20,220 nucleotides of DNA. Origin: JBECKR01 sp040235415. GTDB taxonomy: Bacteria; Acidobacteriota; Polarisedimenticolia; Polarisedimenticolales; Polarisedimenticolaceae. This document shows, piece by piece, positions 6,593 to 14,997 of the stretch. Location: assembly GCA_040235415.1 (NCBI GenBank), contig JBECKR010000068.1, forward strand, positions 1 through 20,220, given 5' to 3'. The position numbers and the translations under genes were made by a program. Under the pieces are notes generated by a model. It saw only the letters and a program-made list of their open reading frames with translations, had not been told where the DNA came from and ran no database searches. The first letter of the stretch is position 1. Every line of letters begins with the position of its first letter.

Positions 6593-8307
6593 TGGCGCGC
6601 ATCGTCGTCGATCCGATCACGCGCATCGAGGGTCACCTGCGCATCGAGGCGACCGTCGAGAACGGAGTCATCACCGACGCCTACAGCGCCGGGACCATGG
6701 TTCGCGGCTTCGAGAAGATCCTCAAGGGCCGCGATCCGCGCGACGCGTGGGCGTTCACCGAGCGGGCGTGCGGCGTCTGCACGACGGTGCACGCCCTGGC
6801 CAGCGTGCGCTGCGTGGAGGATGCGCTCGGCCTCGCCGTCCCACCGAACGCCGAGCTGATCCGGAACCTGATGTTCTGCGCGCAGTACCTCCAGGATCAC
6901 GTCGTGCACTTCTACCACCTGCACGCGCTCGATTGGGTCGACATCGTCAGCGCGCTGAAGGCGGACCCGAAGGCCACCTCGTCGCTCGCGCAGTCGATCT
7001 CGAGCTGGCCGAAGAGCTCGCCGGCGTACTTCTCCGACCTTCAGAAGAGGCTCAAGGGGTTCGTCGAGAGCGGACAGCTCGGGATCTTCGCGAACGGCTA
7101 CTGGGGTCACCCCGCCTACAAGCTCCCGCCCGAGGCGAATCTCATGGCGGTCGCGCACTACCTCGAGGCGCTCGCCTGGCAGAAGGAGATCGTCAAGGTC
7201 CACACGATCTTCGGGGGCAAGAACCCGCACCCGAACTACCTCGTCGGCGGCGTGCCGTGCGCGCTCGACCTCCAGGAGGTCGCGGCGGTCAACTCCGAGC
7301 GCCTGAGCCACGTCCAGAGCCTGATCAAGCAGGCCGCGACGTTCGTGGAGCAAGTCTACCTCCCCGATCTCATGGCGATCGCGCCGTTCTACACCGACTG
7401 GGCGGCCGTCGGCGGCGGGCTCGAGAACTACCTGTGCTACGGCGACCTGCCGACGGAGGGCTACGCGCAACCGGACGGCTTCAAGTTCGCCCGGGGAGCG
7501 ATCCTGGGCCGCAACCTCGGCGAGGTCCTGGAGGTCAACCCCCGCGACGCGGAGGAGATCAAGGAGTACATCGCGCACTCCTGGTACACGTACTCCGGGG
7601 GCGACGAGCAGGGTCTGCACCCTTGGGCGGGAGAGACCGAGCTGAACTACACCGGCCCCGAGCCGCCCTACGAGCACCTCGACGTCGACAACAAGTACTC
7701 CTGGCTCAAGACGCCGCGCTGGAAGGACAACCCGATGGAGGTCGGTCCGCTGGCCCGGATGCTCGTGAGCTACGCGAGCGGCCGCGAGGACGTCAAGGAA
7801 GTCGTGAACGAGGCCCTGCAGCGACTCGGGGTCCCGGTCACCGCGCTGTTCTCCACGCTCGGCCGGACCGCGGCCCGCGGCCTCGAGACCCGTCTCGTGG
7901 CGCGCTGGATGCAGGAGTTCTTCGACGGCTTGATGGCGAACATCAAGACCGGCGACCTGACGACGTTCACCCCGGAGCGATGGGAGCCGGAGACCTGGCC
8001 CGCGACCGCCGAGGGGGTCGGCCTCTCCGAGGCGCCGAGAGGAGCGCTCGCGCACTGGATCCGGATCTCGGATCGCAAGATCGACAACTACCAGTTGGTC
8101 GTTCCGACGACGTGGAACGGCTCGCCGCGGGACGCCCGGGGGCAGCGCTCGTCCTACGAGGCCTCGCTCATCGGCACGCCGGTCGCGAACGTCGAGCAGC
8201 CTCTCGAGATCCTCCGCACCGTGCACTCGTTCGACCCGTGCATCGCGTGCGCCGTCCACGTTTACGACTCGGAGGGGAAACACGTTCACCGCGTGACCAT
8301 CCGGTAG
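6592..8307 (+). CDS. hyaB: [NiFe] hydrogenase large subunit
   Basis: This catalytic subunit of an H2-uptake hydrogenase holds the NiFe(CN)2CO site. The 571-aa product has the L1 motif RACGVCTTVH (Cys60 and Cys63) and the C-terminal L2 motif DPCIACAVH (Cys550 and Cys553). These four cysteines bind the metals. The 15 residues after His556 (VYDSEGKHVHRVTIR) are the extension removed by the HyaD protease after metal insertion. RIEGHLRIE near the start is also typical. ATG 6592 is chosen because it couples to the hyaA stop and has GGAGG nine bases upstream; GTG 6589 is an equally possible start one codon earlier. It is exported with the small subunit by the Tat signal of that partner. All expected ligands are present. 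Confidence 0.97.
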   Translation: MARIVVDPITRIEGHLRIEATVENGVITDAYSAGTMVRGFEKILKGRDPRDAWAFTERACGVCTTVHALASVRCVEDALGLAVPPNAELIRNLMFCAQYLQDHVVHFYHLHALDWVDIVSALKADPKATSSLAQSISSWPKSSPAYFSDLQKRLKGFVESGQLGIFANGYWGHPAYKLPPEANLMAVAHYLEALAWQKEIVKVHTIFGGKNPHPNYLVGGVPCALDLQEVAAVNSERLSHVQSLIKQAATFVEQVYLPDLMAIAPFYTDWAAVGGGLENYLCYGDLPTEGYAQPDGFKFARGAILGRNLGEVLEVNPRDAEEIKEYIAHSWYTYSGGDEQGLHPWAGETELNYTGPEPPYEHLDVDNKYSWLKTPRWKDNPMEVGPLARMLVSYASGREDVKEVVNEALQRLGVPVTALFSTLGRTAARGLETRLVARWMQEFFDGLMANIKTGDLTTFTPERWEPETWPATAEGVGLSEAPRGALAHWIRISDRKIDNYQLVVPTTWNGSPRDARGQRSSYEASLIGTPVANVEQPLEILRTVHSFDPCIACAVHVYDSEGKHVHRVTIR

Positions 8308-8317
8308 GGGAACGAGC

Positions 8318-9016
8318 ATGGCAAACGCGCAGTCTCCGACGTTCCACCGCGTTTACGTGTGGGAGTTCCCGGTGCGGCTGTACCACTGGGTCAACGCCGC
8401 CTGCGTCGTGGCGCTGATCGTCACCGGGTACATCATCGGGAACCCGACCGCGATCCGGTACGCGGACGAGGCCTACCAGCAGTACTGGTTCGGATGGGTG
8501 CGTTTCATACACTTCGTGAGCGCGTTCGTGTTCTTCTTCAACTTCCTCGTCCGGATCTACTGGGGGTTCGTGGGCAACCGCTTCGCGCGGTGGAACAACT
8601 TCATCCCCCACAGCGTCCGCCAGTTGAGGGAAGTCCTCGAAACGCTCCGGGTCGACATCCTCCAGACGAAGGTGACCGGACGGATCTCCCTGGGGCACAA
8701 CGCCCTGGCGGGATTCGTGTACTTCCTCGCCTTCCTGGTGTTCTGCTTCCAGTCGTTGACCGGCTTCGCGCTGTATTCGAGCATGAGCTCGTCCTGGCTT
8801 CCCGGCTGGTTCGCCTGGGTCGTCCCGCTGATGGGCGGGGACTTCGCGGTGCGCCAGTGGCACCACGCTCTCATGTGGTTCTTCGTCGTGTTCGTCGTGA
8901 TCCACGTCTATCTCGTGTTCTACCACGACTACGTGGAGGGACGCGGGACGACGTCGTCCATGGTCGGAGGGTGGAAGTTCGAGCGCGAGGACCTCCTCCG
9001 GCGGTCCCGCAAGTAG
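8318..9016 (+). CDS. hyaC: Hydrogenase cytochrome b subunit (HyaC/HoxZ family)
   Basis: This membrane di-heme cytochrome b anchors the hydrogenase and transfers its electrons to the quinone pool. The 232-aa length is typical. Four hydrophobic helices lie near residues 24-41, 63-84, 129-150 and 185-205. Candidate heme-ligand histidines are His23 (RLYHWVN), His65 (RFIHF) and those in SLGHNALAG, QWHHALMW and VIHVYLVFYHD. It starts ten bases after the hyaB stop, with AGGGGAA as a possible ribosome site. Its place between the structural genes and the maturation protease is the standard hyaABCD / hoxKGZM order. It supports respiratory H2 uptake instead of a soluble role. Confidence 0.95.
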   Translation: MANAQSPTFHRVYVWEFPVRLYHWVNAACVVALIVTGYIIGNPTAIRYADEAYQQYWFGWVRFIHFVSAFVFFFNFLVRIYWGFVGNRFARWNNFIPHSVRQLREVLETLRVDILQTKVTGRISLGHNALAGFVYFLAFLVFCFQSLTGFALYSSMSSSWLPGWFAWVVPLMGGDFAVRQWHHALMWFFVVFVVIHVYLVFYHDYVEGRGTTSSMVGGWKFEREDLLRRSRK

Positions 9017-9022
9017 AACCGC

Positions 9023-9481
9023 GTGACCGACCGCACGACCCTGGTCCTCGGGATCGGGAACACGCTCATGGGTGACGAGGGGATCGGCGTCCACGTCGTC
9101 CGACACCTCGAGACCCTGGACCTGCCGCCGGGGGTCGCCTGCCTCGACGGCGGCACGGGCGGGTTCCAACTGCTGTCGGCGATGCAGGAGGCGTCCCGCG
9201 TCGTGCTCGTCGACGCCACGGCGGACGGGCGATCGCCGGGAACGGTACGGCGCATCCGCCCCCGGTTCTCCGCGGACTACCCCCGCACCCTGACCGCGCA
9301 CGACATCGGCCTCAAGGACCTGCTCGACGTGTTCTACCTCCTCGGCGAAACGCCGGACGTGACCCTGTTCGCGGTCTCGATCGAGTTTCCCCAGGAGATC
9401 GGCACCCGCCTGTCCGAGCCCCTCGAATCCGCGGTTCCCGCGATCGCGCGGGAGGTGCTGGCGGAGATCGGGACGATCTGA
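9023..9481 (+). CDS. hyaD: Hydrogenase maturation endopeptidase (HyaD/HoxM family)
   Basis: This cytoplasmic nickel-dependent endopeptidase cleaves the C-terminal extension of the large subunit once nickel is in place. The 152-aa product opens LVLGIGNTLMGDEGIG and has the probable nickel ligands Glu19, Asp64 (VLVDATADG) and His93 (LTAHDIGL). These positions agree with the family (Glu16, Asp62 and His93 in the E. coli HybD enzyme). The start is GTG 9023, six bases after the hyaC stop, as the fourth cistron of the operon. The Hya/Hox accessory chaperones that often follow in six-cysteine hydrogenase operons (hyaE/hyaF or hoxO/hoxQ) are absent. The next gene is an unrelated protease after a 107-bp gap. 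Confidence 0.94.
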   Translation: MTDRTTLVLGIGNTLMGDEGIGVHVVRHLETLDLPPGVACLDGGTGGFQLLSAMQEASRVVLVDATADGRSPGTVRRIRPRFSADYPRTLTAHDIGLKDLLDVFYLLGETPDVTLFAVSIEFPQEIGTRLSEPLESAVPAIAREVLAEIGTI

Positions 9482-9588
9482 AACTTTCGGCGGCCGGACT
9501 CGTTGTACTCTGTGTCCTTTGCGCCGGGGAGCACCCACCGGGTGTGTCCGGCTGCGTGCGTCGTTCGACAATCCGGAAAGGGAGTCCC

Positions 9589-12500
9589 ATGTCACGTCCA
9601 GCGAAGTTCCTGTTGACGCTCGTGTCGGCCGCGGTGATCGCCACGACGGCGGCGCCGGCCGCGATCGACGCCCGGCTCGTCCAGGAGCCCGACGTCTCCG
9701 CCACGACGATCGCGTTCGTGTACGCCGGTGACATCTGGCTCGTCCCGAAGCAGGGCGGCCAGGCCGCGCGGCTGAGCACGCCCCCCGGCGAAGAGTCGTT
9801 CCCGCGGTTCTCGCCGGACGGCTCGCGCCTGGCCTACACCGCGGCGTACGACGGCAACGAGGACGCCTACGTCGTCCCGGTGGCCGGCGGCGTGCCGACC
9901 CGCCTGACCTACCACCCGATGAACGACCGCGTCGTCGACTGGTACCCGGACGGCAGCGCCGTGCTCGTCGCCTCCTCGCGCGAGAGCGGCAAGCAACGCT
10001 TCAACCAGTTTTACCGAGTGCCGGACGGGGGCGGGTTGCCCTCGAAGCTCCCGATCCCTTACGGCGAGTTCGGCAGCCTCAGCCCGGACGGCAAGGTCCT
10101 GGCGTACGTCCCGATCTCGGTCGACTTCCGGACCTGGAAGCGCTACCGCGGCGGGATGGCGTCCGACATCTGGTTGTTCGACCTCGAGTCCAAGACCTCG
10201 AAGCGGGTCTCCCCGAGCGACGCCGTCGACAGCATGCCGATGTGGCACGGCTCCACGCTGTACTTCCTGTCCGACCGCGGCGCGGCCGAGCGCAGCAACA
10301 TCTGGGCGTACGACCTCGCGACCGGCGCCGTGCGACAGGTGACGCGCTTCACCGACTACGACACCCATACCCCGGCGATCGGGCCGTCCGACATGGTGTT
10401 CGAGAACGGCGGCCGGCTGTACGTCCTGGACCTCGCGACCGAAAAGGCCGCTCCGATCGAGATCGAGGTCGTGACGGACCGCGCCACCCTGAAGCCGCGC
10501 ACGATCGACGTCGCGGGCCTGGTGCAGGACGCCGCGATCTCGCCGACCGGCAAGCGTGCGGCGGTGCAGGCGCGGGGCGAGCTGTTCAGCGTCCCCGCCG
10601 AGCACGGCGTGGTGCTGAACCTCACGAACAGCTCCGGGGTCGCCGAGCGGTTCCCGGCGTGGAGCCCGGACGGCAAGGAGATCGCGTACTTCAGCGACCG
10701 CGGCGGCGAGTACGAGCTGACGGTCCGGCCGGCCGGCGGCGGCGCCGAGACCTCGCTCACGAAGCTCGGCCCGGGCTTCCGCTACCACCCGTACTGGTCG
10801 CCCGACGGCAAGAAGATCGCGTTCATCGACCAGACCATGACGATCCGGATCGCCGACCGCGAGAGCGGCAAGGTCACCGACGTGGACCGGGGCCTGTGGA
10901 TGTTCCAGGGACCGCTCAACGCCTTCCGCGTGTCGTGGTCGGCCGACAGCCGGTACATGGCGTACTCGCGCGGCCTCGACAACCGCGCGGGGACGATCTT
11001 CGTCTACGACGTGACGAACGGGGAGCGTCGTCAGGTCACGAGCGGGTTCTACGCGGCGAGCGAGCCGACGTTCGACCCGGACGGGAAGTACCTCTACTTC
11101 CTGACGAACCGCGAGTTCGACGCGTCCTACAGCGATTTCGACAACACATGGATCTACCCGAACTCGACCGAGATCGCGGCGCTGTCGCTGCGCGCCGACG
11201 TCCCCTCGCCGCTCGCCCCGCGCAACGACGTCGAGGGCAAGAAGGACGAGTCCAAGAAGGACGACGGCAAGAACGGCGACGACGCCAAGGGCGACAAGAA
11301 GAAGGACAAGTCGTCCAAGGACGCCAAGAAACAGGACGAGGAGAAGAAGCCGGAGCCGGTCAAGATCGACTTCGACGGCCTCGAGAGCCGCATCACGATC
11401 CTCCCGGCACGCCCCGGGAACTACCGGAACCTCTACGCCGTCTCCGGCAAGGTGCTGTACCTCAGGCGCCCGAACACGGGCTCGGCGGACAAGGCGACGC
11501 CGCTGCTGTACTGGGATCTCGAAGGCCGCGAAGAGAAGAAGGTCCTCGACGACGTCGACTCCTACGAGCCGTCGCTCGACGGCAAGAAGCTGCTCGTGGC
11601 CCAGAAGGGCAAGCTCGCGATCACGGACCTCCGGGAAGGGGCCAAGGCCGACAAGGCGCTCGACACCGGCTCCATGAAGATGACGCTCGACCCGCCGGCC
11701 GAGTGGCGCCAGCTGTTCGACGACGCGTGGCGCTTCGAGCGCGACTTCTTCTACGATCCTAACCTCCACGGCGTCGACTGGAACGAGATGAAGAAGCGCT
11801 ACGGCGCGCTGCTCGACGACGCGGTGACCCGCTGGGACGTCAACTTCGTGCTCGGCGAGCTGATCGCGGAGCTCAGCTCCTCGCACACCTACCGCGGCGG
11901 CGGCGACCTCGAGCAGGCGCCGAAGCGGGGCGTCGGCCTCTTGGGCGTCGATTTCGCGCTCGACTCCGGCGCGTACCGCATCGCCCGGATCGTCCGTCCG
12001 GCGGAGTGGGAGAGCGAGGTGCGCTCCCCGCTCGACCGTCCGGGAGTCGACGTCAAGGCGGGCGACTGGCTGCTGGCGGTCAACGGCGTGCCGCTCGACA
12101 CGACGAAGGACCCGTGGGCGGCGTTCCAGGGGTCGGCCGGCGAGACCGTCGAGCTGACCGTCAACTCGAAGCCGACCCTCGAGGGGTCGCACAAGATCGT
12201 CGTCGAGACGATGCCGGACGAGACGCGGCTGCGCAACCTGGCGTGGATCGAGTCGAACCGCCGCCGTGTCGAGGAGCTCTCGGGCGGCCGGGTCGGCTAC
12301 GTCTACGTGCCGGACACCGGCCGCAACGGTCAGAACGAGCTCGTCCGGCAGTTCGGGCCGCAGTTCACGAAGCCGGCGCTCGTCATCGACGAGCGGTTCA
12401 ACAACGGCGGGCAGATTCCGGACCGCTTCATCGAGCTCCTCGACCGCCCGATCTACAACTTCTGGGCGGTGCGCGACGGCAGGGACTGGCAGTGGCCGCC

Positions 12501-12885
12501 GATCGCGCAGTTCGGGCCGAAGGTCATGCTGATCAACGGCTGGAGCGGCTCGGGCGGCGACTGCTTCCCGCTGTACTTCAAGATGCGGCACCTGGGTCCG
12601 CTGATCGGGACCCGCACCTGGGGCGGCCTGATCGGGATCTCGGGTTCGCCGCCGCTGATCGACGGCGGGTTCGTGACGGTGCCGACGTTCTCGATCTACG
12701 GCACCGACGGCCAGTGGCTCGTGGAGGGTCACGGCGTCGATCCGGACATCGAGGTCGTCGACGACCCGGCCCTGATGCTCGACGGCGGCGACCCGCAGCT
12801 CGACCGCGCGGTCCAGGAAGCGCTCGCGTTGCTCGAGAAGAACCCTCCGCCGCAGCCGAAGCGTCCCCCGTACCCGAAGCGCTGA
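9589..12885 (+). CDS. Secreted tricorn-like protease (beta-propeller, PDZ, S41 catalytic domain)
   Basis: This 1098-aa peptidase belongs to the tricorn branch of family S41. ATG 9589 begins a signal peptide (MSRPAKFLLTLVSAAVIATT, cleavage probably near APA), so it acts in the periplasm or outside. Residues about 40-540 contain repeated propeller signatures (FSPDGSRLAY, WSPDGKEIAYFSDR, WSPDGKKIAF). A lysine/aspartate-rich linker covers about 549-592. A second, propeller-like region is followed by the tricorn core domain at about 700-770, PDZ at about 775-865 and the S41 domain to about 1060. Catalytic residues by motif are His766 (SSSHTYR), Ser988 (GWSGSGGD) and Glu1046 (VEGHGVDPDIE). Their spacing (222 and 58) is close to that of Thermoplasma tricorn (219 and 58). 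It degrades peptides; the natural substrate is unknown. It is probably a separate transcription unit from hya. Confidence 0.92.
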   Translation: MSRPAKFLLTLVSAAVIATTAAPAAIDARLVQEPDVSATTIAFVYAGDIWLVPKQGGQAARLSTPPGEESFPRFSPDGSRLAYTAAYDGNEDAYVVPVAGGVPTRLTYHPMNDRVVDWYPDGSAVLVASSRESGKQRFNQFYRVPDGGGLPSKLPIPYGEFGSLSPDGKVLAYVPISVDFRTWKRYRGGMASDIWLFDLESKTSKRVSPSDAVDSMPMWHGSTLYFLSDRGAAERSNIWAYDLATGAVRQVTRFTDYDTHTPAIGPSDMVFENGGRLYVLDLATEKAAPIEIEVVTDRATLKPRTIDVAGLVQDAAISPTGKRAAVQARGELFSVPAEHGVVLNLTNSSGVAERFPAWSPDGKEIAYFSDRGGEYELTVRPAGGGAETSLTKLGPGFRYHPYWSPDGKKIAFIDQTMTIRIADRESGKVTDVDRGLWMFQGPLNAFRVSWSADSRYMAYSRGLDNRAGTIFVYDVTNGERRQVTSGFYAASEPTFDPDGKYLYFLTNREFDASYSDFDNTWIYPNSTEIAALSLRADVPSPLAPRNDVEGKKDESKKDDGKNGDDAKGDKKKDKSSKDAKKQDEEKKPEPVKIDFDGLESRITILPARPGNYRNLYAVSGKVLYLRRPNTGSADKATPLLYWDLEGREEKKVLDDVDSYEPSLDGKKLLVAQKGKLAITDLREGAKADKALDTGSMKMTLDPPAEWRQLFDDAWRFERDFFYDPNLHGVDWNEMKKRYGALLDDAVTRWDVNFVLGELIAELSSSHTYRGGGDLEQAPKRGVGLLGVDFALDSGAYRIARIVRPAEWESEVRSPLDRPGVDVKAGDWLLAVNGVPLDTTKDPWAAFQGSAGETVELTVNSKPTLEGSHKIVVETMPDETRLRNLAWIESNRRRVEELSGGRVGYVYVPDTGRNGQNELVRQFGPQFTKPALVIDERFNNGGQIPDRFIELLDRPIYNFWAVRDGRDWQWPPIAQFGPKVMLINGWSGSGGDCFPLYFKMRHLGPLIGTRTWGGLIGISGSPPLIDGGFVTVPTFSIYGTDGQWLVEGHGVDPDIEVVDDPALMLDGGDPQLDRAVQEALALLEKNPPPQPKRPPYPKR

Positions 12886-12891
12886 ACGACC

Positions 12892-12906
12892 CGGTGTCTG
12901 ACACCG
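12892..12906. repeat. Palindrome CGGTGTCTGACACCG between the protease gene and lipB
   Basis: Two perfect 7-bp arms around a single T. The core GGTGTCTGACACC recurs twice at 14539-14564 and I found it nowhere else in the window. It begins six bases after the protease stop and overlaps the candidate -35 of lipB. It may be a dispersed REP-like element; it could also be an operator. Confidence 0.8.
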
Positions 12907-12926
12907 TTTTACGATTGGTCTACACT
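12898..12926 (+). promoter_or_regulatory. Candidate lipB promoter with leaderless start
   Basis: CTGACA (12898-12903, 5 of 6 to -35) is separated by exactly 17 bp from TACACT (12921-12926, 4 of 6 to -10). The -10 ends seven bases before the lipB ATG, so transcription would start at or next to the start codon. This fits the absence of a Shine-Dalgarno sequence before lipB. Confidence 0.5.
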
Positions 12927-12933
12927 GTCCGGC

Positions 12934-13575
12934 ATGCCGTTCGAGGTCGAGCGACCGGGGCGGGTGCCGTACGCCGAGGCCCGCGCGCTGCAGCTTCGCG
13001 TCCACCGCGACGTCGTGGCGGGTGTGCGGCCCGACACGCTCATCCTGCTCGAGCACCCGCCGGTCGTGACGCTCGGCCGCAACGCCACCGCCGGCAACCT
13101 CGTGCTTCCCGAGGCCGCCTACGCCGCGCGCGGCGTCGAGGTCCACCGCATCGAGCGCGGCGGCGACGTCACCTACCACGGACCGGGACAGCTCGTCGGC
13201 TACCCGATCTTCCGGATCGGCCGCCGCGTCCGCGACCACGTCGCCCGCATCGAGCGCGCGATCGTCGAGGTCGCCGCGAGCTACGGCGCGAGCGCCGCTC
13301 CCCGGGACGACTACCCCGGCGTCTGGGTCGGCGACGACAAGCTCTGCGCCCTGGGGATCGCGGTCCGGCGCGGGGTCGCGTTCCACGGCTTCGCGCTCAA
13401 CGTCGCGACCGACCTGACCGCCTTCGACCTCATCGTCCCCTGCGGCATCCGCGACATGGGGGTCACGAGCTTGGAGCGCCTGACGGGCCGCCGCCTCGAC
13501 CTCGACGAGGTCGCGGACCGCGTCGTCGAGGCGTTCCGGCACGTCCGCGAGCCGCTGCCGGCGGCGACGGTCTGA
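12934..13575 (+). CDS. lipB: Lipoyl(octanoyl) transferase LipB
   Basis: LipB moves octanoate from octanoyl-ACP to the target lysine of lipoyl-domain proteins such as the pyruvate and 2-oxoglutarate dehydrogenase E2 subunits and GcvH. The 213-aa product has the family signature RGGDVTYHGPGQLVGYP. It also has the catalytic pair Lys136 (GDDKLCALG) and Cys170 (VPCGIRDMG), and FHGFALNV. The length is typical for the family. There is no ribosome-binding site before ATG 12934 and a -10-like TACACT lies seven bases upstream, so the message may be leaderless. lipA follows after seven bases, an operon that performs both steps of endogenous lipoate synthesis. Cytoplasmic. Confidence 0.96.
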   Translation: MPFEVERPGRVPYAEARALQLRVHRDVVAGVRPDTLILLEHPPVVTLGRNATAGNLVLPEAAYAARGVEVHRIERGGDVTYHGPGQLVGYPIFRIGRRVRDHVARIERAIVEVAASYGASAAPRDDYPGVWVGDDKLCALGIAVRRGVAFHGFALNVATDLTAFDLIVPCGIRDMGVTSLERLTGRRLDLDEVADRVVEAFRHVREPLPAATV

Positions 13576-13582
13576 GGAGCCC

Positions 13583-14560
13583 ATGGAGCGCAGGACCCGC
13601 ATCGTCCAGCTGACGGGCCCGAACGGCGCCCCGCTCGAGATCCGCGCCGTCCCGGACGGCATCGCCCGCGATCGACCGGAGCCGGTCGACCGCGGGAAGC
13701 CCTCGTGGCTCAAGGCGGGGCTCCCGTCGGGGCCGACCTACCACGCGCTGCGCGGCATGCTCTCGAAGCTGAAGCTCCACACCGTCTGCGAGGAGGCGCG
13801 CTGCCCGAACATCGGCGAGTGCTGGGAGCACGGCACGATGACGATCATGATCCTCGGCAGCGTGTGCACCCGCGCCTGCCGGTTCTGCTCGGTCGACACC
13901 GGCAACCCGCGCGGTTGGGTCGACCGCGACGAGCCGGGGCACGTCGCCGCGGCGATCGCGACGCTCGGCGTGCGCTACGCGGTCCTGACGAGCGTAGATC
14001 GCGACGACCTCCCGGACGGCGGCGCCGCGCACTTCGCCGCCGTCGTCCGCGCGATCAAGACCCGCACCCCCGAGGTCCGCGTCGAGACGCTGACGCCGGA
14101 CTTCCGCGGCGACGCCGCCGCGGTCGAGACCGTGGTCGACTCCGGCGTCGACGTCTTCGCCCACAACCTCGAGACGACGAGCCGCCTGACTCCGCGCGTC
14201 CGCGACCCGCGCGCGACCTACGACCAGACCCTCGCGGTCCTCGCGCACGCCAAGGCGCACCGCCCCGCCGGCCTCGTGAAGTCGAGCCTGATGCTGGGCC
14301 TGGGCGAGACCGACGACGAGATCCGCGGGACGATGCGCGACCTCCGCGCCCACGGCGTCGACATCCTGACGCTCGGGCAGTACCTCCGCCCGACCCGCAG
14401 CCACCTCCCGGTCGAGCGTTACGTCACCCCCGACGAGTTCGAGCGCTACCGCACGTGGGGCGAGGACGAGGGATTCCTCGAGACGTTCTCCGGTCCGCTC
14501 GTCCGCAGCTCCTACCGCGCCGACCGGGTGTTCGAGAGGGTGTCTGACACCGGTGTCTGA
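13583..14560 (+). CDS. lipA: Lipoyl synthase LipA (radical SAM)
   Basis: LipA inserts two sulfur atoms into the protein-bound octanoyl chain made by LipB. The 325-aa product has the auxiliary-cluster motif CEEARCPNIGEC, the radical-SAM motif CTRACRFC, and the C-terminal RSSYRAD with the serine ligand of the auxiliary [4Fe-4S] cluster. The start ATG 13583 has GAGGAG just upstream and lies seven bases after lipB. The last codons (VSDTGV and stop) are encoded by a GGTGTCTGACACC palindrome pair, so the native C-terminus may have been altered when the repeat arrived. This tail lies beyond the conserved part and should not harm activity. Cytoplasmic. Confidence 0.97.
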   Translation: MERRTRIVQLTGPNGAPLEIRAVPDGIARDRPEPVDRGKPSWLKAGLPSGPTYHALRGMLSKLKLHTVCEEARCPNIGECWEHGTMTIMILGSVCTRACRFCSVDTGNPRGWVDRDEPGHVAAAIATLGVRYAVLTSVDRDDLPDGGAAHFAAVVRAIKTRTPEVRVETLTPDFRGDAAAVETVVDSGVDVFAHNLETTSRLTPRVRDPRATYDQTLAVLAHAKAHRPAGLVKSSLMLGLGETDDEIRGTMRDLRAHGVDILTLGQYLRPTRSHLPVERYVTPDEFERYRTWGEDEGFLETFSGPLVRSSYRADRVFERVSDTGV

Positions 14561-14564
14561 CACC
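14539..14564. repeat. Tandem pair of GGTGTCTGACACC palindromes between lipA and arfB
   Basis: Two copies of the 13-bp palindrome stand directly end to end (14539-14551 and 14552-14564). They cover the lipA stop and end just before the arfB stop at 14566. Flanking GAG and CTC extend the outer symmetry. The convergent placement suggests service as a two-way transcription stop or REP-like element, though no T-tract is present. Confidence 0.8.
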
Positions 14565-14565
14565 C

Positions 14566-14991
14566 TCACTCTCCGGTGGGAGGCCGCCTCGTCCGCTTGA
14601 GCTCCCCGCGGCGCTTCTTCGCGTCGACTCGCTTGCGCTTCGCCGCCTTCGGCACCTTGGTCGGCACCCGCGGCGCCTCCTCGGCCAGCGCCCCGCGCAG
14701 CAGCGCGACGAGCCGCTCGACGACCGCCGCGCGGTTCCGGCCCTGGCTGCGGTGCACGCCGCTCGACACCCGCAGCCGCCCGTCCTTGCCGATCCGCGTC
14801 CGGAGCTTCTCCAGGATCCGCGCCCGCTGCGCGTCGCTCAACGACGGGGATCCCAGAACGTCGAACAGCAGCGTCACGCGCGTCTCGACCTTGTTGACGT
14901 GCTGCCCCCCGGGCCCGCCGCTGCGCGACGTCTCGAACGTCAGCTCGTCCTCCGGAAGGACGAGGTCGGGGGTGATCTCGAGGCCGGGCAC
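14566..14991 (-). CDS. arfB: Peptidyl-tRNA hydrolase ArfB (YaeJ), stalled-ribosome rescue
   Basis: ArfB enters the empty A site of ribosomes stalled without a stop codon and hydrolyses the peptidyl-tRNA. The product has the release-factor-like GGQ motif (SRSGGPGGQHVNKVETRV) and a basic C-terminal tail (KAAKRKRVDAKKRRGELKR) that would occupy the mRNA channel. GTG 14991-14989 (VPGLEITPDL) is chosen; it gives 141 aa, close to the E. coli protein (140 aa). The frame is open upstream to 15297, but that part is not family-like. A TACACT -10-like hexamer lies six bases before the GTG and no ribosome site is seen, so it may be leaderless. It is convergent with lipA across a palindrome pair. Confidence 0.9.
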   Translation of the reverse strand: MPGLEITPDLVLPEDELTFETSRSGGPGGQHVNKVETRVTLLFDVLGSPSLSDAQRARILEKLRTRIGKDGRLRVSSGVHRSQGRNRAAVVERLVALLRGALAEEAPRVPTKVPKAAKRKRVDAKKRRGELKRTRRPPTGE

Positions 14992-14997
14992 GCGCCC

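Noticed and set aside
9592..13713. Very long minus-strand open frame (1373 codons) opposite the protease and lipB
   Set aside because: It is rich in Arg, Val, Asp and Ala and is the mirror of GC-rich codons. The plus strand has clear catalytic motifs, so this is a shadow frame.
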